A stretch of DNA of 64,000 bases from Glaciecola punicea ACAM 611 (GCF_000252165.1 NZ_BAET01000014.1:62001-126000); one strand, 5' to 3'; positions 10,153-20,230 are shown, counted from the stretch's first letter. Program-made: numbers and translations. The notes: a model not told the origin generated them from the letters alone.

Positions 10153-11017
10153 CGCTATGACGAAAGACGCTAAGGTTGATAATACCGAAGCAGGTAGCAT
10201 GCTTTCTAGATATAGCAGTGTTAAAAAAGTGCTGCGATCGCCCGTGTTTAAGTCGGTGGCGCTGCACGGTGCAATACTGATTAGTTTATTAGTCAGTTTT
10301 AATTTTTCGGCAAAACCATTAAAGTTTGTAGCACCCCAGGCGAGTGCATCTGCATTGCAGCCAGATATTGTAAAAGCCACGTTTATCGACAGTAATGTGA
10401 TTGAACAACAAAAACGTGAAATCGCGCAAGCCGAAGCATCGGCGCAAAAGCGTCAACAAGATATGCAGCGCCAAGAAGCACAAAGAAAAGAAGTGTTACG
10501 TAAGAAGCAGGTTGATGAGACGCGCAAAAAGCAAGAGCTACAAAAAATAGAACAACAAGATAAATTAAAAAGAGAACAAGAAAAAGAACGCGCCATCGCA
10601 CAACAGCTTATAAAGCAAGAACAAGAAAAAGCCGCCTTAGAAGCGCAGCAAAAAAAGCGACAAGAAGCGTTGGATAAGGCGCTTGCTAAGCAGTTACAAG
10701 AAGAGCAGGCGAGTATGTCGCAAGCAAATCAGCGAAGAGTATTAAGCGAAGTCGAAAAGTATAAAGCCTTGGTGCATTCTAAAGTGCAGCAATTTTTAGA
10801 AACCGACGGCGGCTTTATTGGCGAGACCTGTTTGGTTAATGTCCGCCTCGCTCCCGACGGCCTAGTGTTAAGAGCAGAGGCTGTATCGGGCAAGCCAGCG
10901 CTTTGCCGCATTGCCAAAGCTGCTATATTACGCGCAGGGACTTTACCTATGTCGAAAGATCCAGACGTAATGGCCCAATTTAGACAATTTGATATTGAAG
11001 TTTCACCGGAGAGATAA
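10142..11017 (+). CDS. tolA: Tol-Pal energy-transducing protein TolA
   Basis: 291 aa, inner-membrane anchored. The single helix near residues 36-56 ([19 protein letters not shown]) contains the SHLS-like helix entry that meets TolQR. A long Lys/Glu/Gln/Ala-rich helical domain spans about 90-200. A globular C-terminal domain (about 200-291) with two cysteines ([21 protein letters not shown]) binds TolB/Pal. Shorter than E. coli TolA (421 aa), mainly in the helical rod, which varies widely. An ATG at 10157 is an alternative start; the one at 10142 overlaps tolR. Confidence 0.92.
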   Translation: MSLNAMTKDAKVDNTEAGSMLSRYSSVKKVLRSPVFKSVALHGAILISLLVSFNFSAKPLKFVAPQASASALQPDIVKATFIDSNVIEQQKREIAQAEASAQKRQQDMQRQEAQRKEVLRKKQVDETRKKQELQKIEQQDKLKREQEKERAIAQQLIKQEQEKAALEAQQKKRQEALDKALAKQLQEEQASMSQANQRRVLSEVEKYKALVHSKVQQFLETDGGFIGETCLVNVRLAPDGLVLRAEAVSGKPALCRIAKAAILRAGTLPMSKDPDVMAQFRQFDIEVSPER

Positions 11018-12417
11018 TGAGTACAATGAAGCGGCTAGTGCGCGTGGTGCCCACAAAATTAATGCTACTGATGCTATGTGCCATAGGCCTAGCTGCGCAT
11101 AGCCAATGGGCTAAAGCACAGTCTAATTTACGCATAGTGATAACTGAGGGCATGAACAACGCTCGCCCTATTGCGGTGGTGCCGTTTAAGTGGGACGGTG
11201 CAAGCATACTGCCAGAGAGTCTAGCCGATGTAATTGGCAATAACTTACAGCGAAGCGGCAAATTTAGTCCTGTGAGTTTGTCGAACATGCCGCAATTTCC
11301 ATCATCAGATACCGAGATGGATTATTCTGCATGGGCGCAAAAAGGTATAGATACTGTATTAACAGGCAGTATAAGCGCTGTGCAAAATGGCCAGTATTTG
11401 GTTAAGTTTGAGTTAATAGACGTTCTGCGCGCCCAGCTGACCGGCGGCGAATCAAAAACCCTTATAGACGGTAATTTGGTGATGGCTAAAGACCACATTA
11501 TTGTAAGTCGTGAAAAAATCATACTAGCGGAAGACTTCAGGCAATACGCGCATATTATTAGCGATATTGCCTATGAAGCGCTCACGGGTGAAAAAGGCGC
11601 GTTTTTAACCCGTATTGCCTACATTGTGGTGCGCGATCGTGACACTGACCCACTGCCTTATCAACTAGTTATTGCCGATTATGACGGCGCCAATGAAACG
11701 CGTTTGCTGTCGTCTCCAGAGCCGCTTATGTCACCATCATGGTCCCCAGACGGCAATAAATTGGCCTATGTTAGCTTTGAGGGCAAACGGCCACAAATAT
11801 TCATCCAAGATATTTATACTAGTCAGCGTACGCGTATTACAAATTTTCCCGGCATTAACAGCTCGCCCGCGTTTTCACCTGACGGCACCAAGTTAGTCAT
11901 GGTGCTATCGAAAGACGGAAACCCCGAAATTTACGTAATGGATTTAGCCACGAAAGAATTAGAGCGCATTACACAAAACAGAGCAATAGACACCGAACCT
12001 GAATGGACGCCCGATGGTAAAAGTATTGTATACACGTCGGAAAGAGGCGGCAGGCCACAAATTTATGAAGTGAACCTAGCCACAAAGCGTTCAAAAAGAA
12101 TCACGTTCGATGGTGAGATGAATTTAGGTGCGGCGATTACCCCAGACAACAAACATTTAATTGTCGTAAACCGCACTCAGGGCGACTATCATATCGCTAG
12201 ACAAGACCGAGAAACTGGCGACATGCTGGTACTCACGAAAACCTTTTTGGACGAATCACCAAGTATTGCACCTAATGGGAGTATGATCATATATAGTACT
12301 CTTCATGAAGGACAACAAGTGCTATCTTTGGTATCTCTAGATGGGCGCTTCAAAGCGTTATTACCGGCAACCGACGGGCAAGTTAAATCGCCTAGTTGGT
12401 CGCCATTTTTACTGTGA
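11017..12417 (+). CDS. tolB: Tol-Pal periplasmic protein TolB
   Basis: 466 aa. A signal peptide ends near residue 35 (AKAQS). An N-terminal alpha/beta domain (about 35-170) is followed by a six-bladed propeller with PD40-type repeats ([43 protein letters not shown]). It shuttles between TolA and Pal to control Pal mobility. Its ATG overlaps the tolA stop (TAATG). Length is slightly above E. coli TolB (430 aa), mostly in the leader. Confidence 0.95.
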   Translation: MSTMKRLVRVVPTKLMLLMLCAIGLAAHSQWAKAQSNLRIVITEGMNNARPIAVVPFKWDGASILPESLADVIGNNLQRSGKFSPVSLSNMPQFPSSDTEMDYSAWAQKGIDTVLTGSISAVQNGQYLVKFELIDVLRAQLTGGESKTLIDGNLVMAKDHIIVSREKIILAEDFRQYAHIISDIAYEALTGEKGAFLTRIAYIVVRDRDTDPLPYQLVIADYDGANETRLLSSPEPLMSPSWSPDGNKLAYVSFEGKRPQIFIQDIYTSQRTRITNFPGINSSPAFSPDGTKLVMVLSKDGNPEIYVMDLATKELERITQNRAIDTEPEWTPDGKSIVYTSERGGRPQIYEVNLATKRSKRITFDGEMNLGAAITPDNKHLIVVNRTQGDYHIARQDRETGDMLVLTKTFLDESPSIAPNGSMIIYSTLHEGQQVLSLVSLDGRFKALLPATDGQVKSPSWSPFLL

Positions 12418-12490
12418 TGAAAAGACATATACAATACGCGTCTTTATTCAGCAGTTTTATACTTTAGTTTTTTTACATTAAGGATTTAGT

Positions 12491-13069
12491 ATGCTTACCA
12501 ATAATAAATTTAGAATAGCTTTAGTTGCGCTAGCAGCCACCAGTTTAATGGCATGTAGTTCTGGACCAAGTGAAGAAGAAATACTTGCAGAGGCAAACCG
12601 CCAAGCAGCGGTAGAGCAGGCCGAAGCAGAAAAGTCTCGCATGGAACGAGAAACGGCAACTGTTGCTCGCGCTGAAGCTGCTCGCGCCGACGAAATGACA
12701 CGCCTCAGGGCTGCTGCAGAAGATCAAAAAGCCACGCTGGTAAATCAGAATATTATCTATTTTGACTTTGACGTGTCTTCTATAAAGCCAGAGTTTATTA
12801 GTGTACTTAAAAAGCACGCTGATTTCCTAGTTGCTAACCCCAGCCAAACCATCGTTATTGAAGGTCATGGTGACCAACGCGGTACACCAGAATACAACAT
12901 AGCGCTAGGTGAACGCCGTGGCCAATCAATAGAAACATACTTTAGTAATGAAGGCGTAAGTATGTCACAAATCACTGTCGTCTCTTACGGTGAAGAAAAG
13001 CCTGCGGTTATGGGGACCTCTGAGTATGCAATGGCACAGAACCGCCGTGGTGTAGTAGTATACGAGTAA
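12491..13069 (+). CDS. pal: Peptidoglycan-associated lipoprotein Pal
   Basis: 192 aa outer-membrane lipoprotein. Lipobox SLMACSS gives lipidated C22. An Ala/Glu-rich helical stretch (about 28-78) is longer than in E. coli Pal (173 aa). The OmpA-C domain follows with FDFDVSSIKP, IEGHGDQRGTPEYNIALGERR (in two parts) and VSYGEEKP, which bind diaminopimelate in peptidoglycan. AAGGA nine bases before the ATG. It tethers the outer membrane to the wall. Confidence 0.95.
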   Translation: MLTNNKFRIALVALAATSLMACSSGPSEEEILAEANRQAAVEQAEAEKSRMERETATVARAEAARADEMTRLRAAAEDQKATLVNQNIIYFDFDVSSIKPEFISVLKKHADFLVANPSQTIVIEGHGDQRGTPEYNIALGERRGQSIETYFSNEGVSMSQITVVSYGEEKPAVMGTSEYAMAQNRRGVVVYE

Positions 13070-13082
13070 ATGAGTAAACACA

Positions 13083-13925
13083 ATGAATACTAAATTAGTT
13101 ATTAGTCTCAGTTGTTTTCTAGCAACAGGAGCTTGCCTCGCGCAAGCGCCTGTTGTGGAAGCGCAAAACACTGTTTCAGCGCAAACGTCTTCTTTAAGGA
13201 CGCCCGCACAAACCTCTAACGCCGAAATTGGTGGTATGTCGGTAGTGCTTGAACAGCGTTTAGCGTCCCTAGAACGTATTGTGGGCTCAAGAACAGAGTC
13301 TCAGCAGCGTCTTCAAGCCCAAGTTAATCAGCTACAACGCGACATAGACGAAATGCGTGGCTCCATCGAGCTGCATACTCATCAACTTGAAAAGCTGCTA
13401 GAGCGACAGCGCGATCTGTTTCTTGAAATAGACAAAGGTTTTAATAGTACACAGCAGTCTACTTCTGAGCTAGGCGATAACATTGCTAGAAGCACACAGC
13501 CATCAGCGTCTGTTGCTTCACGCGCAACTTCACCGCTAGATGCTGTTAACAGTGCTGGTGAGCAAGAAAGTTACCAAAATGCGGTTAATTTAATACTCAA
13601 AGATAGAGACTATGTAAAAGCGGTACCTGCTTTTCAAGCTTTTTTAGCGCAGTTTCCTAATAGTGACTCAACTCCAAATGCACATTATTGGCTGGGACAA
13701 CTACTGTACAATCAACAAAATTACAGCGAAGCTAAAGTGCAGTTTACGCAAGTAGCCAATCGCTTCACTAACTCGCCTAAACGCAGTGATTCATTATTGA
13801 AATTAGGCTTAATTGAAAAATCGACTGGTAATGTTCAAGAAGCGAATAGTTTCTTTCAACAAGTGATTAATGAGTACCCTGACAGTACACCTGCAAGACT
13901 TGCATCACAGCAACTGGCTAATTAA
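13083..13925 (+). CDS. cpoB: Cell division coordinator CpoB (YbgF)
   Basis: 280 aa periplasmic protein. A signal peptide ends near residue 20 (CLAQA). A coiled coil at about 55-115 (LASLERIVGS through LEKLLERQRD) is the trimerisation domain. Then come three TPR-like repeats (about 155-280) with the YbgF-type AHYWLGQLLY. It coordinates peptidoglycan synthesis with Tol-driven constriction. It starts 13 bp after pal and is the last gene of the tol operon, as usual. Confidence 0.93.
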   Translation: MNTKLVISLSCFLATGACLAQAPVVEAQNTVSAQTSSLRTPAQTSNAEIGGMSVVLEQRLASLERIVGSRTESQQRLQAQVNQLQRDIDEMRGSIELHTHQLEKLLERQRDLFLEIDKGFNSTQQSTSELGDNIARSTQPSASVASRATSPLDAVNSAGEQESYQNAVNLILKDRDYVKAVPAFQAFLAQFPNSDSTPNAHYWLGQLLYNQQNYSEAKVQFTQVANRFTNSPKRSDSLLKLGLIEKSTGNVQEANSFFQQVINEYPDSTPARLASQQLAN

Positions 13926-13935
13926 TAGCCAGTTG
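13911..13935 (+). terminator. Hairpin over the cpoB stop codon
   Basis: CAACTGGCTA (13911-13920) and TAGCCAGTTG (13926-13935) are perfect 10-bp arms around a 5-base loop that includes the stop. No U-tract follows, so it may protect the 3' end of the tol-pal mRNA or act as a weak terminator. Confidence 0.35.
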
Positions 13936-14090
13936 CCATGGTGATTGCTTACTTTACATTCAATTATACAAAAAAAAGAAAAAAGACATTTTTAGGTTGC
14001 ACCCTGTGCTCAGTTAAGTATTATATGCGCCCGTTGCAGAGGTAACTTAGCTGCAACGAGATACAGTCTAAATTGTTTGTTTGATTTTGT

Positions 14091-14166
14091 GGGTCGTTAG
14101 CTCAGCTGGTAGAGCAGTTGACTTTTAATCAATTGGTCGCTGGTTCGAATCCAGCACGACCCACCA
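14091..14166 (+). tRNA. tRNA-Lys(TTT), copy 1
   Basis: 76 nt with encoded CCA. Acceptor GGGTCGT pairs with ACGACCC. The anticodon loop CTTTTAA has anticodon TTT, and the T loop is GGTTCGAATCC. The cpoB-tRNA-Lys-nadA order is also seen in E. coli. Confidence 0.97.
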
Positions 14167-14192
14167 TTATTAAAACAACAAGCACTCTTGAA

Positions 14193-14268
14193 GGGTCGTT
14201 AGCTCAGCTGGTAGAGCAGTTGACTTTTAATCAATTGGTCGCTGGTTCGAATCCAGCACGACCCACCA
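14193..14268 (+). tRNA. tRNA-Lys(TTT), copy 2
   Basis: Identical 76-nt copy of the preceding tRNA, 26 bp downstream, with CCA encoded. Probably made from the same transcript. Confidence 0.97.
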
Positions 14269-14424
14269 TCTTCAAGAGATAAGCCTACCGCCATGGTATA
14301 AATAGCCCGCTTATATAACTTATCCCCATTTACATTAAACATCCTTTATTTTGTGGTCATTGAAGTGATTTTTTCAGGACTAAGGGGTATAATGTTCGAA
14401 TGTTTTGACTACTCCATTATTGTT

Positions 14425-15483
14425 ATGACTCTTGCTAAAAGAATAGCGCCAGTAGACTATCCCTTTCCAAAGTTGCCAGCGAAGCTCAAAGATGATGAGG
14501 AAAGCTTATTAATTGCTGACATTAAACAGTTGCTAATCGCCAATAACGCGGTATTAGTAGCGCATTATTATACTAGTCCCGTTATTCAAGCTTTAGCCGA
14601 CAGCACCGGTGGATGTGTATCTGACTCATTAGAAATGGCGCGTTTTGGCCGCGATCATAAAGCGCAAAACCTTGTGGTTGCCGGCGTTAAGTTTATGGGT
14701 GAAACCGCAAAAATATTGAGCCCAGAAAAATCGGTAGTAATGCCCACGCTAGACGCGACCTGTTCGCTTGATTTGGGCTGCCCAATAGACGAGTTCAGTG
14801 CCTTTTGCGATCAGCATCCTGACCGCACGGTTGTGGTATATGCTAACACTTCTGCCGCCGTAAAAGCGCGCGCTGACTGGGTGGTTACTTCAAGTATCGC
14901 GCTTGAAATAGTAGAACACCTCGATAGCCAAGGCAAAAAGATACTGTGGGCACCCGATCGCCACTTAGGCGCTTATATTCAAAAACAAACCGGCGCTGAT
15001 ATGCTTATGTGGAACGGGGAGTGCATAGTGCACGACGAGTTTTCAGCTAAAGCACTGTTAAAAGCTAAATACCTTTACCCTGACGCCGGCATACTGGTTC
15101 ACCCAGAGTCACCCGCTAGCGTGATAGACCTAGCAGACGCAGTTGGTTCAACCTCACAGTTGATAAAAGCCGCGTCTGATATGCCAAACCAAACCTTTAT
15201 AGTGGCAACTGACAAAGGCATTTTTTACAAAATGCAGCAAATGGCGCCGGGTAAGACCTTTATTGAGGCTCCAACCGCTGGAGCGGGCGCAACGTGCAAA
15301 AGCTGTGCAAACTGCCCATGGATGGCAATGAACGGCTTGCAGGCCTTAAAAGAGTCCTTAATAAGCCGAGTTGGCAAGGAAGTCTTCGTAGATCCTACTT
15401 TAGCTGAGCGTGCTATGTTGCCTTTAAATAGAATGTTAGATTTTGCGGCGAAGTTGAAAATGCAGGTTAAGGGTAATGCTTAG
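14425..15483 (+). CDS. nadA: Quinolinate synthase NadA
   Basis: 4Fe-4S enzyme of 352 aa that condenses iminoaspartate with dihydroxyacetone phosphate to quinolinate for NAD. From this ATG the three cluster cysteines fall at C113 (DATCSL), C200 (NGEC) and C297 (CANCPW), exactly the positions known for E. coli NadA. This decides the start over an upstream in-frame GTG at 14353. AHYYTSP near 46-52 and STGGCVSDS near 60-68 are further family motifs. The position after cpoB and tRNA-Lys matches enterobacteria. Confidence 0.95.
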   Translation: MTLAKRIAPVDYPFPKLPAKLKDDEESLLIADIKQLLIANNAVLVAHYYTSPVIQALADSTGGCVSDSLEMARFGRDHKAQNLVVAGVKFMGETAKILSPEKSVVMPTLDATCSLDLGCPIDEFSAFCDQHPDRTVVVYANTSAAVKARADWVVTSSIALEIVEHLDSQGKKILWAPDRHLGAYIQKQTGADMLMWNGECIVHDEFSAKALLKAKYLYPDAGILVHPESPASVIDLADAVGSTSQLIKAASDMPNQTFIVATDKGIFYKMQQMAPGKTFIEAPTAGAGATCKSCANCPWMAMNGLQALKESLISRVGKEVFVDPTLAERAMLPLNRMLDFAAKLKMQVKGNA

Positions 15484-15619
15484 TAGCAGGTGACGATTTT
15501 TTGATTTAAAACAGGTGAAAAGATTGTTTTATGGATGATTTACAATCTTTACTTGCAACCAACATTGGTTTTACCTAACATATGCGCCGCGGGCTTATAA
15601 AGGCCGTGCTTAAAAATTT

Positions 15620-15709
15620 GGAGAGGTGGCTGAGTGGCTGAAGGCGCACGCCTGGAAAGTGTGTTTAGGGTTAAACCTAACGAGGGTTCGAATCCCTCTC
15701 TCTCCGCCA
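15620..15709 (+). tRNA. tRNA-Ser(GGA)
   Basis: 90 nt with long variable arm and encoded CCA. Acceptor GGAGAGG pairs with the CTCTCC side. The anticodon loop CTGGAAA gives GGA, and the T arm is GAGGGTTCGAATCCCTC. A truncated integrase lies 0.5 kb downstream pointing toward it, so its 3' end is the likely attachment site of an old island. Confidence 0.95.
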
Positions 15710-15875
15710 TATAATTACATCAAGCATATGATTTGTTTTTATTTTTTGTTAAATTAAAAATTTTCACCCGCCATTTCACCCACCATATGAATTTAATAAA
15801 TACTTCTAAAGCCTTATAATTTCGTTGAATGCTTACCGTCAGTCATCAGCCAAGGATTACGAATTATGAAACTAA

Positions 15876-16136
15876 TTAGGTTAGCCAATAAATAACAACC
15901 TGAGTCCCTGCTTTACTTATTGCTTCATAATGAAAGATCAACGAATACTGAGGACGGCACATCACCGTTACTGAAGTGTGCGTTGTGACTGCATACTCCA
16001 AGAAAAAAGCTTCCCGCTGGTAGTAAAAGGTTTGAATGGGAATGTTGTGTTTGCGACAGAGGTAAAAGGTAAATAGGGGCGACGCTGCTTTGGCATCCAT
16101 TATGGCTTGCCATTCATCTTTTGTACGTGTTGTCAT
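15876..16136 (-). mobile_element. IS66-family accessory protein (TnpA) remnant
   Basis: 86 codons. Only the first ~44 residues look like IS66 TnpA (TKDEWQAIMDAKAAS, then LCRKHNIPIQTFYYQR), a helix-turn-helix accessory protein. The rest (after about 16004) reads as unrelated sequence, so the gene is broken or frameshifted. No TnpB or TnpC partner is next to it; a TnpC fragment occurs separately at 39.7 kb. Recognition is from memory of the family. Confidence 0.5.
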
Positions 16137-16225
16137 TTAAGGTCTCGTTGTTATCAAAACCCTAGTGTCTGAATCATAGACGGGTTACGTTAGGCGTAAT
16201 TGCTCGGACGGTTACGTTTGAAAAG

Positions 16226-16552
16226 CTACAAATTGGAAGTTAAAAAACGTCTACAAAAGCGGGGGAAGTCCAGATCTGTTGCAAGCAGCTGTTCTAAATC
16301 AGCGATAACAACGTGGGCAACTTGTTTGAAGTTTTTTGTAACAACGGGGATATGATTGCGCGATTTATACCGAGCATCAAAAAATAATTCAAAAGCTGTG
16401 TCCTTAGCCTCTACAAGTGAATCTTTGCCTGTTGTAAAGTGAAGCCAACGACCTTCGACTTTAAACCTAACCTGCCATAAGGAACTATGAGGTCGCTTGA
16501 ATAACGTAACTCGTCCATCAAGTATAAAAGTTGTTTCTGGTAAGGGCTTCAC
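16226..16552 (-). pseudogene. Truncated phage-type tyrosine integrase (N-terminal part)
   Basis: 108 codons reading toward tRNA-Ser. Residues ~12-90 (VTLFKRPHSSLWQVRFKVEG, then TGKDSLVEAKDTAFELFFDA) resemble the N-terminal arm and core-binding region of tyrosine recombinases found beside tRNA genes. The catalytic R-H-R-Y domain is absent and the last ~20 codons look out of frame. Orientation and position next to tRNA-Ser fit a decayed integrative element. Confidence 0.55.
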
Positions 16553-16842
16553 TCAACTTATTTTAGTTTCTGAGTTTACGATGGGCAACCTTAGAATCTT
16601 TTAACTCTTAAAAGAGTCGTTTAAAACGACTTTTAAGTCTACACAATTTTGCAAATAGTACTGAGTGAGATGTATAGAATAAATCACCTACAAATTAGGC
16701 AATAAAATAGCGCATCATTTGAATGGCGTAATAGAAACTTAGTCATTAAAAAATGGAGAGATTTCTATTACTTGGTGTCGGACTAAAACAGCAACTCCCA
16801 TATTTTTCATTCAGGGAGCCACTTTAGATTATGAAAAATACC
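16553..16842. other. Gap with small palindromes, no gene
   Basis: About 290 bp. It holds a short perfect palindrome (AGTCGTTT/AAACGACT near 16615-16632) next to a related CTCTTAAAAGAG word. No coding sequence recognised. Confidence 0.3.
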
Positions 16843-17370
16843 TTAATGGTCCCGCAGGCACAGTGCTGTCATGGTTTTCTTTCCATTACCCAAATCATTG
16901 AAAAGGACTACACCTTTGTAATTCTTTCCAGTGGTATCAGCCTGAAAAGAGGCAGTCCATGTCCCCTCGCTAACATTTTTTATTCTAAATCCGTCTACCT
17001 GTTGGTCATTATTATCATTTTTCATACCACCCCATAAAAGATGTTTGTCAGACCCATCATACGCTGCGACAAGGTATTCCTTATTTCTAGAGCGGAAAGT
17101 GATGTTCATATCGTTATCGCCTTGAATCGCTCCATTAGCGCCAACGTAAACTTTAAGATCTGACTTTTGAACACTAACAGCTGTGCCCGTCTCCGTAAAG
17201 CGATCGTTGCTTTCGCAATTTAGATTGTATCCGTTTACAGGGTTAGCTGCTGCGATTTTGTCTTCAACTGGAGCATAGCAACCGCATTTCAGATCTTCAG
17301 CCGCTAATGTTGGTAAAGCAATCGCAGTGAATACGGCAAATGCTGTCGATGAAATTAGTGTCTTGTTCAT
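16843..17370 (-). CDS. Exported protein of unknown function
   Basis: 175 aa from the ATG at 17370, which has TAGGA nine bases upstream; an upstream in-frame start would add six residues. A clear Sec signal peptide (MNKTLISSTAFAVFTAIALP, cut near LAA) precedes a mature domain with four cysteines (CGC near 30-32, C52, and one near the end), suggesting disulfides. Beta-rich composition. Not recognised; it is not a known toxin or enzyme by eye. It lies alone in the tRNA-Ser island, next to an orphan lipoprotein on the same strand. Confidence 0.65.
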   Translation of the reverse strand: MNKTLISSTAFAVFTAIALPTLAAEDLKCGCYAPVEDKIAAANPVNGYNLNCESNDRFTETGTAVSVQKSDLKVYVGANGAIQGDNDMNITFRSRNKEYLVAAYDGSDKHLLWGGMKNDNNDQQVDGFRIKNVSEGTWTASFQADTTGKNYKGVVLFNDLGNGKKTMTALCLRDH

Positions 17371-17613
17371 ATTTAAAATTCCTACCAAAAAGTGTTAAAA
17401 ACTAATTTTTATTATTACAATAGCATATCATTTGCAACAACGATTTATTTTTAAGCAGTTGATAATCTATCCGATTTCGTATCAAGAGATTTGTACGGCG
17501 AGATAGTCTCTGTTAGCAGATCAACAAGTAATGGTTGCAATAAGAACATTATTCAGAGTAAGTAATCACAAACTTAAGACTCTATTTTTTTGTTGCAAAC
17601 ATAGTGATTTACT

Positions 17614-18195
17614 CTAGTTATCGGAATCACTGGAATCGCTGGAACTGGTGGATACTGACCCAGCCGTCAGACTCAATGATTCTGAAGCGCCATTATCAGA
17701 TTTGATACTGTTACCATCCAGTGACTTAGCGTTTATTTGAACGATTGCATCAAGTGTTATTTTGTAAAGATCAATCATTTGTGCTGACGTAAGATTGGCT
17801 TTTTCCATTAATAAACATGATTCAAAAAGAATTTCGCGAGAAATCAATACGTTTGGATTGCGTCCACCTAAGCCTACTCTTTGATGAGCATCAGCCAAAG
17901 CGTCAGACGAGCTAGAGTTCACAGTGCTATTATCGAATAATGTGAGCGCAAGCCCTCCCATGCTGCCGCTCATAGAGTCTGTAAAAGCTGCGTCAGGAGG
18001 TGGCCCAAAACAAAAGCTGCCATCTTTATTTTTAACAATATACCGAGAGGATGAACCTGTTAAAGTGATGCCTTCGTTTTTTGGATCTGCTCTTATGCTG
18101 GAAACTTCATGACCAATTTGAGGAGTAGTGATACAGCCCGAGATGATGAAAAGTAAACCACATAAAACTACGCTATTTCTTAGTTTGATAATCAT
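17614..18195 (-). CDS. Lipoprotein of unknown function
   Basis: 193 aa. Signal peptide with lipobox IISGC (C21), followed by TTPQ, which predicts outer-membrane retention. The middle part (NPNVLISREILFESCLLMEK, then a helix with LTSAQMIDLYKITLDAI) is a mixed domain. The last ~15 residues are almost only Ser and Asp. AAGGA eight bases before the ATG. Possibly co-transcribed with the exported protein downstream, 240 bp away. No family recognised. Confidence 0.65.
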   Translation of the reverse strand: MIIKLRNSVVLCGLLFIISGCITTPQIGHEVSSIRADPKNEGITLTGSSSRYIVKNKDGSFCFGPPPDAAFTDSMSGSMGGLALTLFDNSTVNSSSSDALADAHQRVGLGGRNPNVLISREILFESCLLMEKANLTSAQMIDLYKITLDAIVQINAKSLDGNSIKSDNGASESLSLTAGSVSTSSSDSSDSDN

Positions 18196-18771
18196 TTTAA
18201 CTTTCCTTAAGATTGATTGAATACTTTATTTAATTAACTACTCTGCAAAATCGGAGTGGTCATATGGTCCACGCTGCAAATACATATATGTTTACCTTGC
18301 TTACTACAGGCGCTAATACCAATTCTGAATAATTCTTTTACGCATCATTACGTTAATCAAAGCAAGCAGCTCGTACCAGAATTTCTAACCACAGCCAAAC
18401 TTAATTGTGTTAAATCATTAGAGCCAGTTGTCAATCCATCAAATATAGTAAGAATAGCTCAGCAGTCAATGCGTTAGATGGAATCCACACATATGATGGT
18501 TCGGTTTGCATATGGACTTTTGATCCCTAGATGCGTTTCCCTGCCTTGTCGTGTTGCAATCCAAGGGTGCTTTTTGCATTAAACACTTTACATATATCGT
18601 CGTTTAGTTATTTTCAAATAATGCCTCAGCATATCAAAAAAATATGCAACAAATGAAATTTTTTAGTTCTTTTAAAATGCGGATTATTTTTATGATGCGT
18701 TCGACATACATAATTAGGATAATATTGGTAATCTTGGCTTCGTGAGTTTCGCAAAGTACGCTGTTGAGGAT
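18196..18771. other. Non-coding stretch in the island
   Basis: About 575 bp. A 73-codon open frame at 18256-18477 has no ribosome site and no family resemblance and is treated as chance. Nothing else recognised. Confidence 0.35.
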
Positions 18772-18966
18772 TCAAGCCAACAAAGCAACACTCTTTTCAA
18801 TCATGTGTGATGGTGTTTTAAATTTCAATGTTTTTCTTGGGCGCTCATTTAATTGAGTTGCGACCTCACTCAGTCGTGCTTGGCTATGTAGTGATAAATC
18901 TGTCTTTTTGGGGAAGTACTGTCGAATAAGGCTATTTGTTCTGGTTGAATTAGCAGGACACATCAA
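18772..18966 (-). mobile_element. IS30-family transposase, C-terminal remnant
   Basis: 64 codons matching the end of IS30-type transposases: CPANSTRTNSLIRQYFPKKT, the motif NERPRKTLKFKTP, and a short tail. The DDE core and N-terminal helix-turn-helix are missing and no intact terminal repeats were found, so this is a relic. Confidence 0.75.
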
Positions 18967-19377
18967 TAAAGGATAAACTCCAACTTATTGAGGTGTAAAA
19001 ATGACTAAACGTACAAATTGCGTATTTCGGTGAAAACAATCGTGACATAGAGGGGAAATGGGTGATCGATTTCAGCCGAAACGTGCACAAATAAGAATTA
19101 CCCGTGCGATTTTAACACTACTTTGTGTGCACACCTACTAAGTGACAGTCAATTTGAATGACTGTTCAAGTTGACTGCCGCGCTATGACTCTCTATTGAT
19201 AGGCTGTTTAACTTGAATGAAAAGTGTCATGCACTAAATAATAAAGCGCAGTTGTTAAAGTTAGCATCCTTTGTCACACCTCAAATCTTCTTATTTTAAA
19301 ATTATTTATGCTGCGATTGCAAAAAATAAGCGTGTATAGTACATATTTAACAATGTAAATCTACAAAGAGACTTTAA
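18967..19377. other. Non-coding stretch, island right edge
   Basis: About 410 bp with no gene. It holds a small hairpin (CAGTCA/TGACTG near 19145-19163). No repeat of the tRNA-Ser 3' end was seen, so the right attachment site was not found. Confidence 0.3.
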
Positions 19378-19845
19378 GTGGAAACAGTTCTAAACCCTAG
19401 CGTAGTTGAAATAATCCAGCTGGCCTTAGCGCCTATTTTCCTAATTGTTGGTATTGGCAATTTGGTCAACGTTGCTACTGGCCGCGTGTCGAGGATAATA
19501 GATAGAGCAAGATGGTTTGGCAATTTGGCAAGAGAGCAGCCAGAGCGGATAAATGAGAAAGCAATACTTGAAATCCGATCGTTAAACAAGCGCATGACGT
19601 TTGCCAATTGGTCAATAAATTTTTTGATTGGGTCAGCAGTAATCACCTGTTTAAGCGTTATGCTTATAATGGTTAACGGATTGATTAGCGTTAATCTAGA
19701 TCTTCTAGTTATTATCACCTTTATGACCTGTCTGTTATTCCTAACAGGGGGCTTGATTGCCTTTTTTCTTGAAGTTAGCTTGGCAACAGCAACGTTGAAA
19801 ATAAGAGCCGTGGATTTAAGCCAGTTTAAAAACGATAAGCTTTAG
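19378..19845 (+). CDS. DUF2721 membrane protein
   Basis: 155 aa. Three hydrophobic segments (about 12-32, 75-100, 105-130) and the early signature ALAPIFLIVGIGNLVNVATGRVSRIIDRAR (residues about 16-45) mark DUF2721. No function is established for the family. GTG start at 19378 after a weak site. It stands alone and marks the return to ordinary chromosomal sequence after the tRNA-Ser island. Confidence 0.8.
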   Translation: METVLNPSVVEIIQLALAPIFLIVGIGNLVNVATGRVSRIIDRARWFGNLAREQPERINEKAILEIRSLNKRMTFANWSINFLIGSAVITCLSVMLIMVNGLISVNLDLLVIITFMTCLLFLTGGLIAFFLEVSLATATLKIRAVDLSQFKNDKL

Positions 19846-20166
19846 GCGAGTGGTTTACTATTGATGTACGATGCAAGAGATCTTATCCGAACAGGGTAAA
19901 CAATTACGTAAATTTGTAGAGTGCTAGTTTTGACGCTTTATCCACACACATTTTGAAAAGAGCTGGATTTTCACATGCTCTTTTTAAAAGGTGATGGCAC
20001 AGAATAAACGTAAACAGATTTATCTAATCAACATGTAAAGCCGATCAGTGTAAACACCGGTCTAAAAGCGCTATTTTCCTCTACCTATTGTCGCTTAATA
20101 GTTTGTTATCTAATGCGTTTTGTTTACCAAAAACCCCTACAATATCTAAATGTTTTAAACGTGCAG
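19846..20166. other. Gap before the ygaV-like operon
   Basis: About 320 bp, no gene or RNA recognised. The regulatory site of the next operon begins at its right end. Confidence 0.35.
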
Positions 20167-20226
20167 TTGCAATGTATATCATTTGCAAGCATAATTACCC
20201 ATTAGTAATATCTAATGGGTAATTAT
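20167..20226 (+). promoter_or_regulatory. Promoter with overlapping palindromic operator
   Basis: A -35 TTGCAA (20167-20172) and -10 CATAAT (20190-20195) are spaced 17 bp. A perfect inverted repeat with 15-bp arms (20191-20205 and 20212-20226, arm ATAATTACCCATTAG, 6-bp spacer) covers the -10 and runs to five bases before the ATG. This is the expected place for autorepression by the ArsR-type protein encoded next. Confidence 0.75.
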
Positions 20227-20230
20227 TTAA

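Noticed and set aside
14091-14268. Near-identical ~76-bp repeats as a possible CRISPR or att pair
   Set aside because: They are two tRNA-Lys genes with full cloverleafs.
18256-18477. 73-codon frame in the tRNA-Ser island
   Set aside because: No ribosome site, no codon bias or motif; lies in AT-rich gap.
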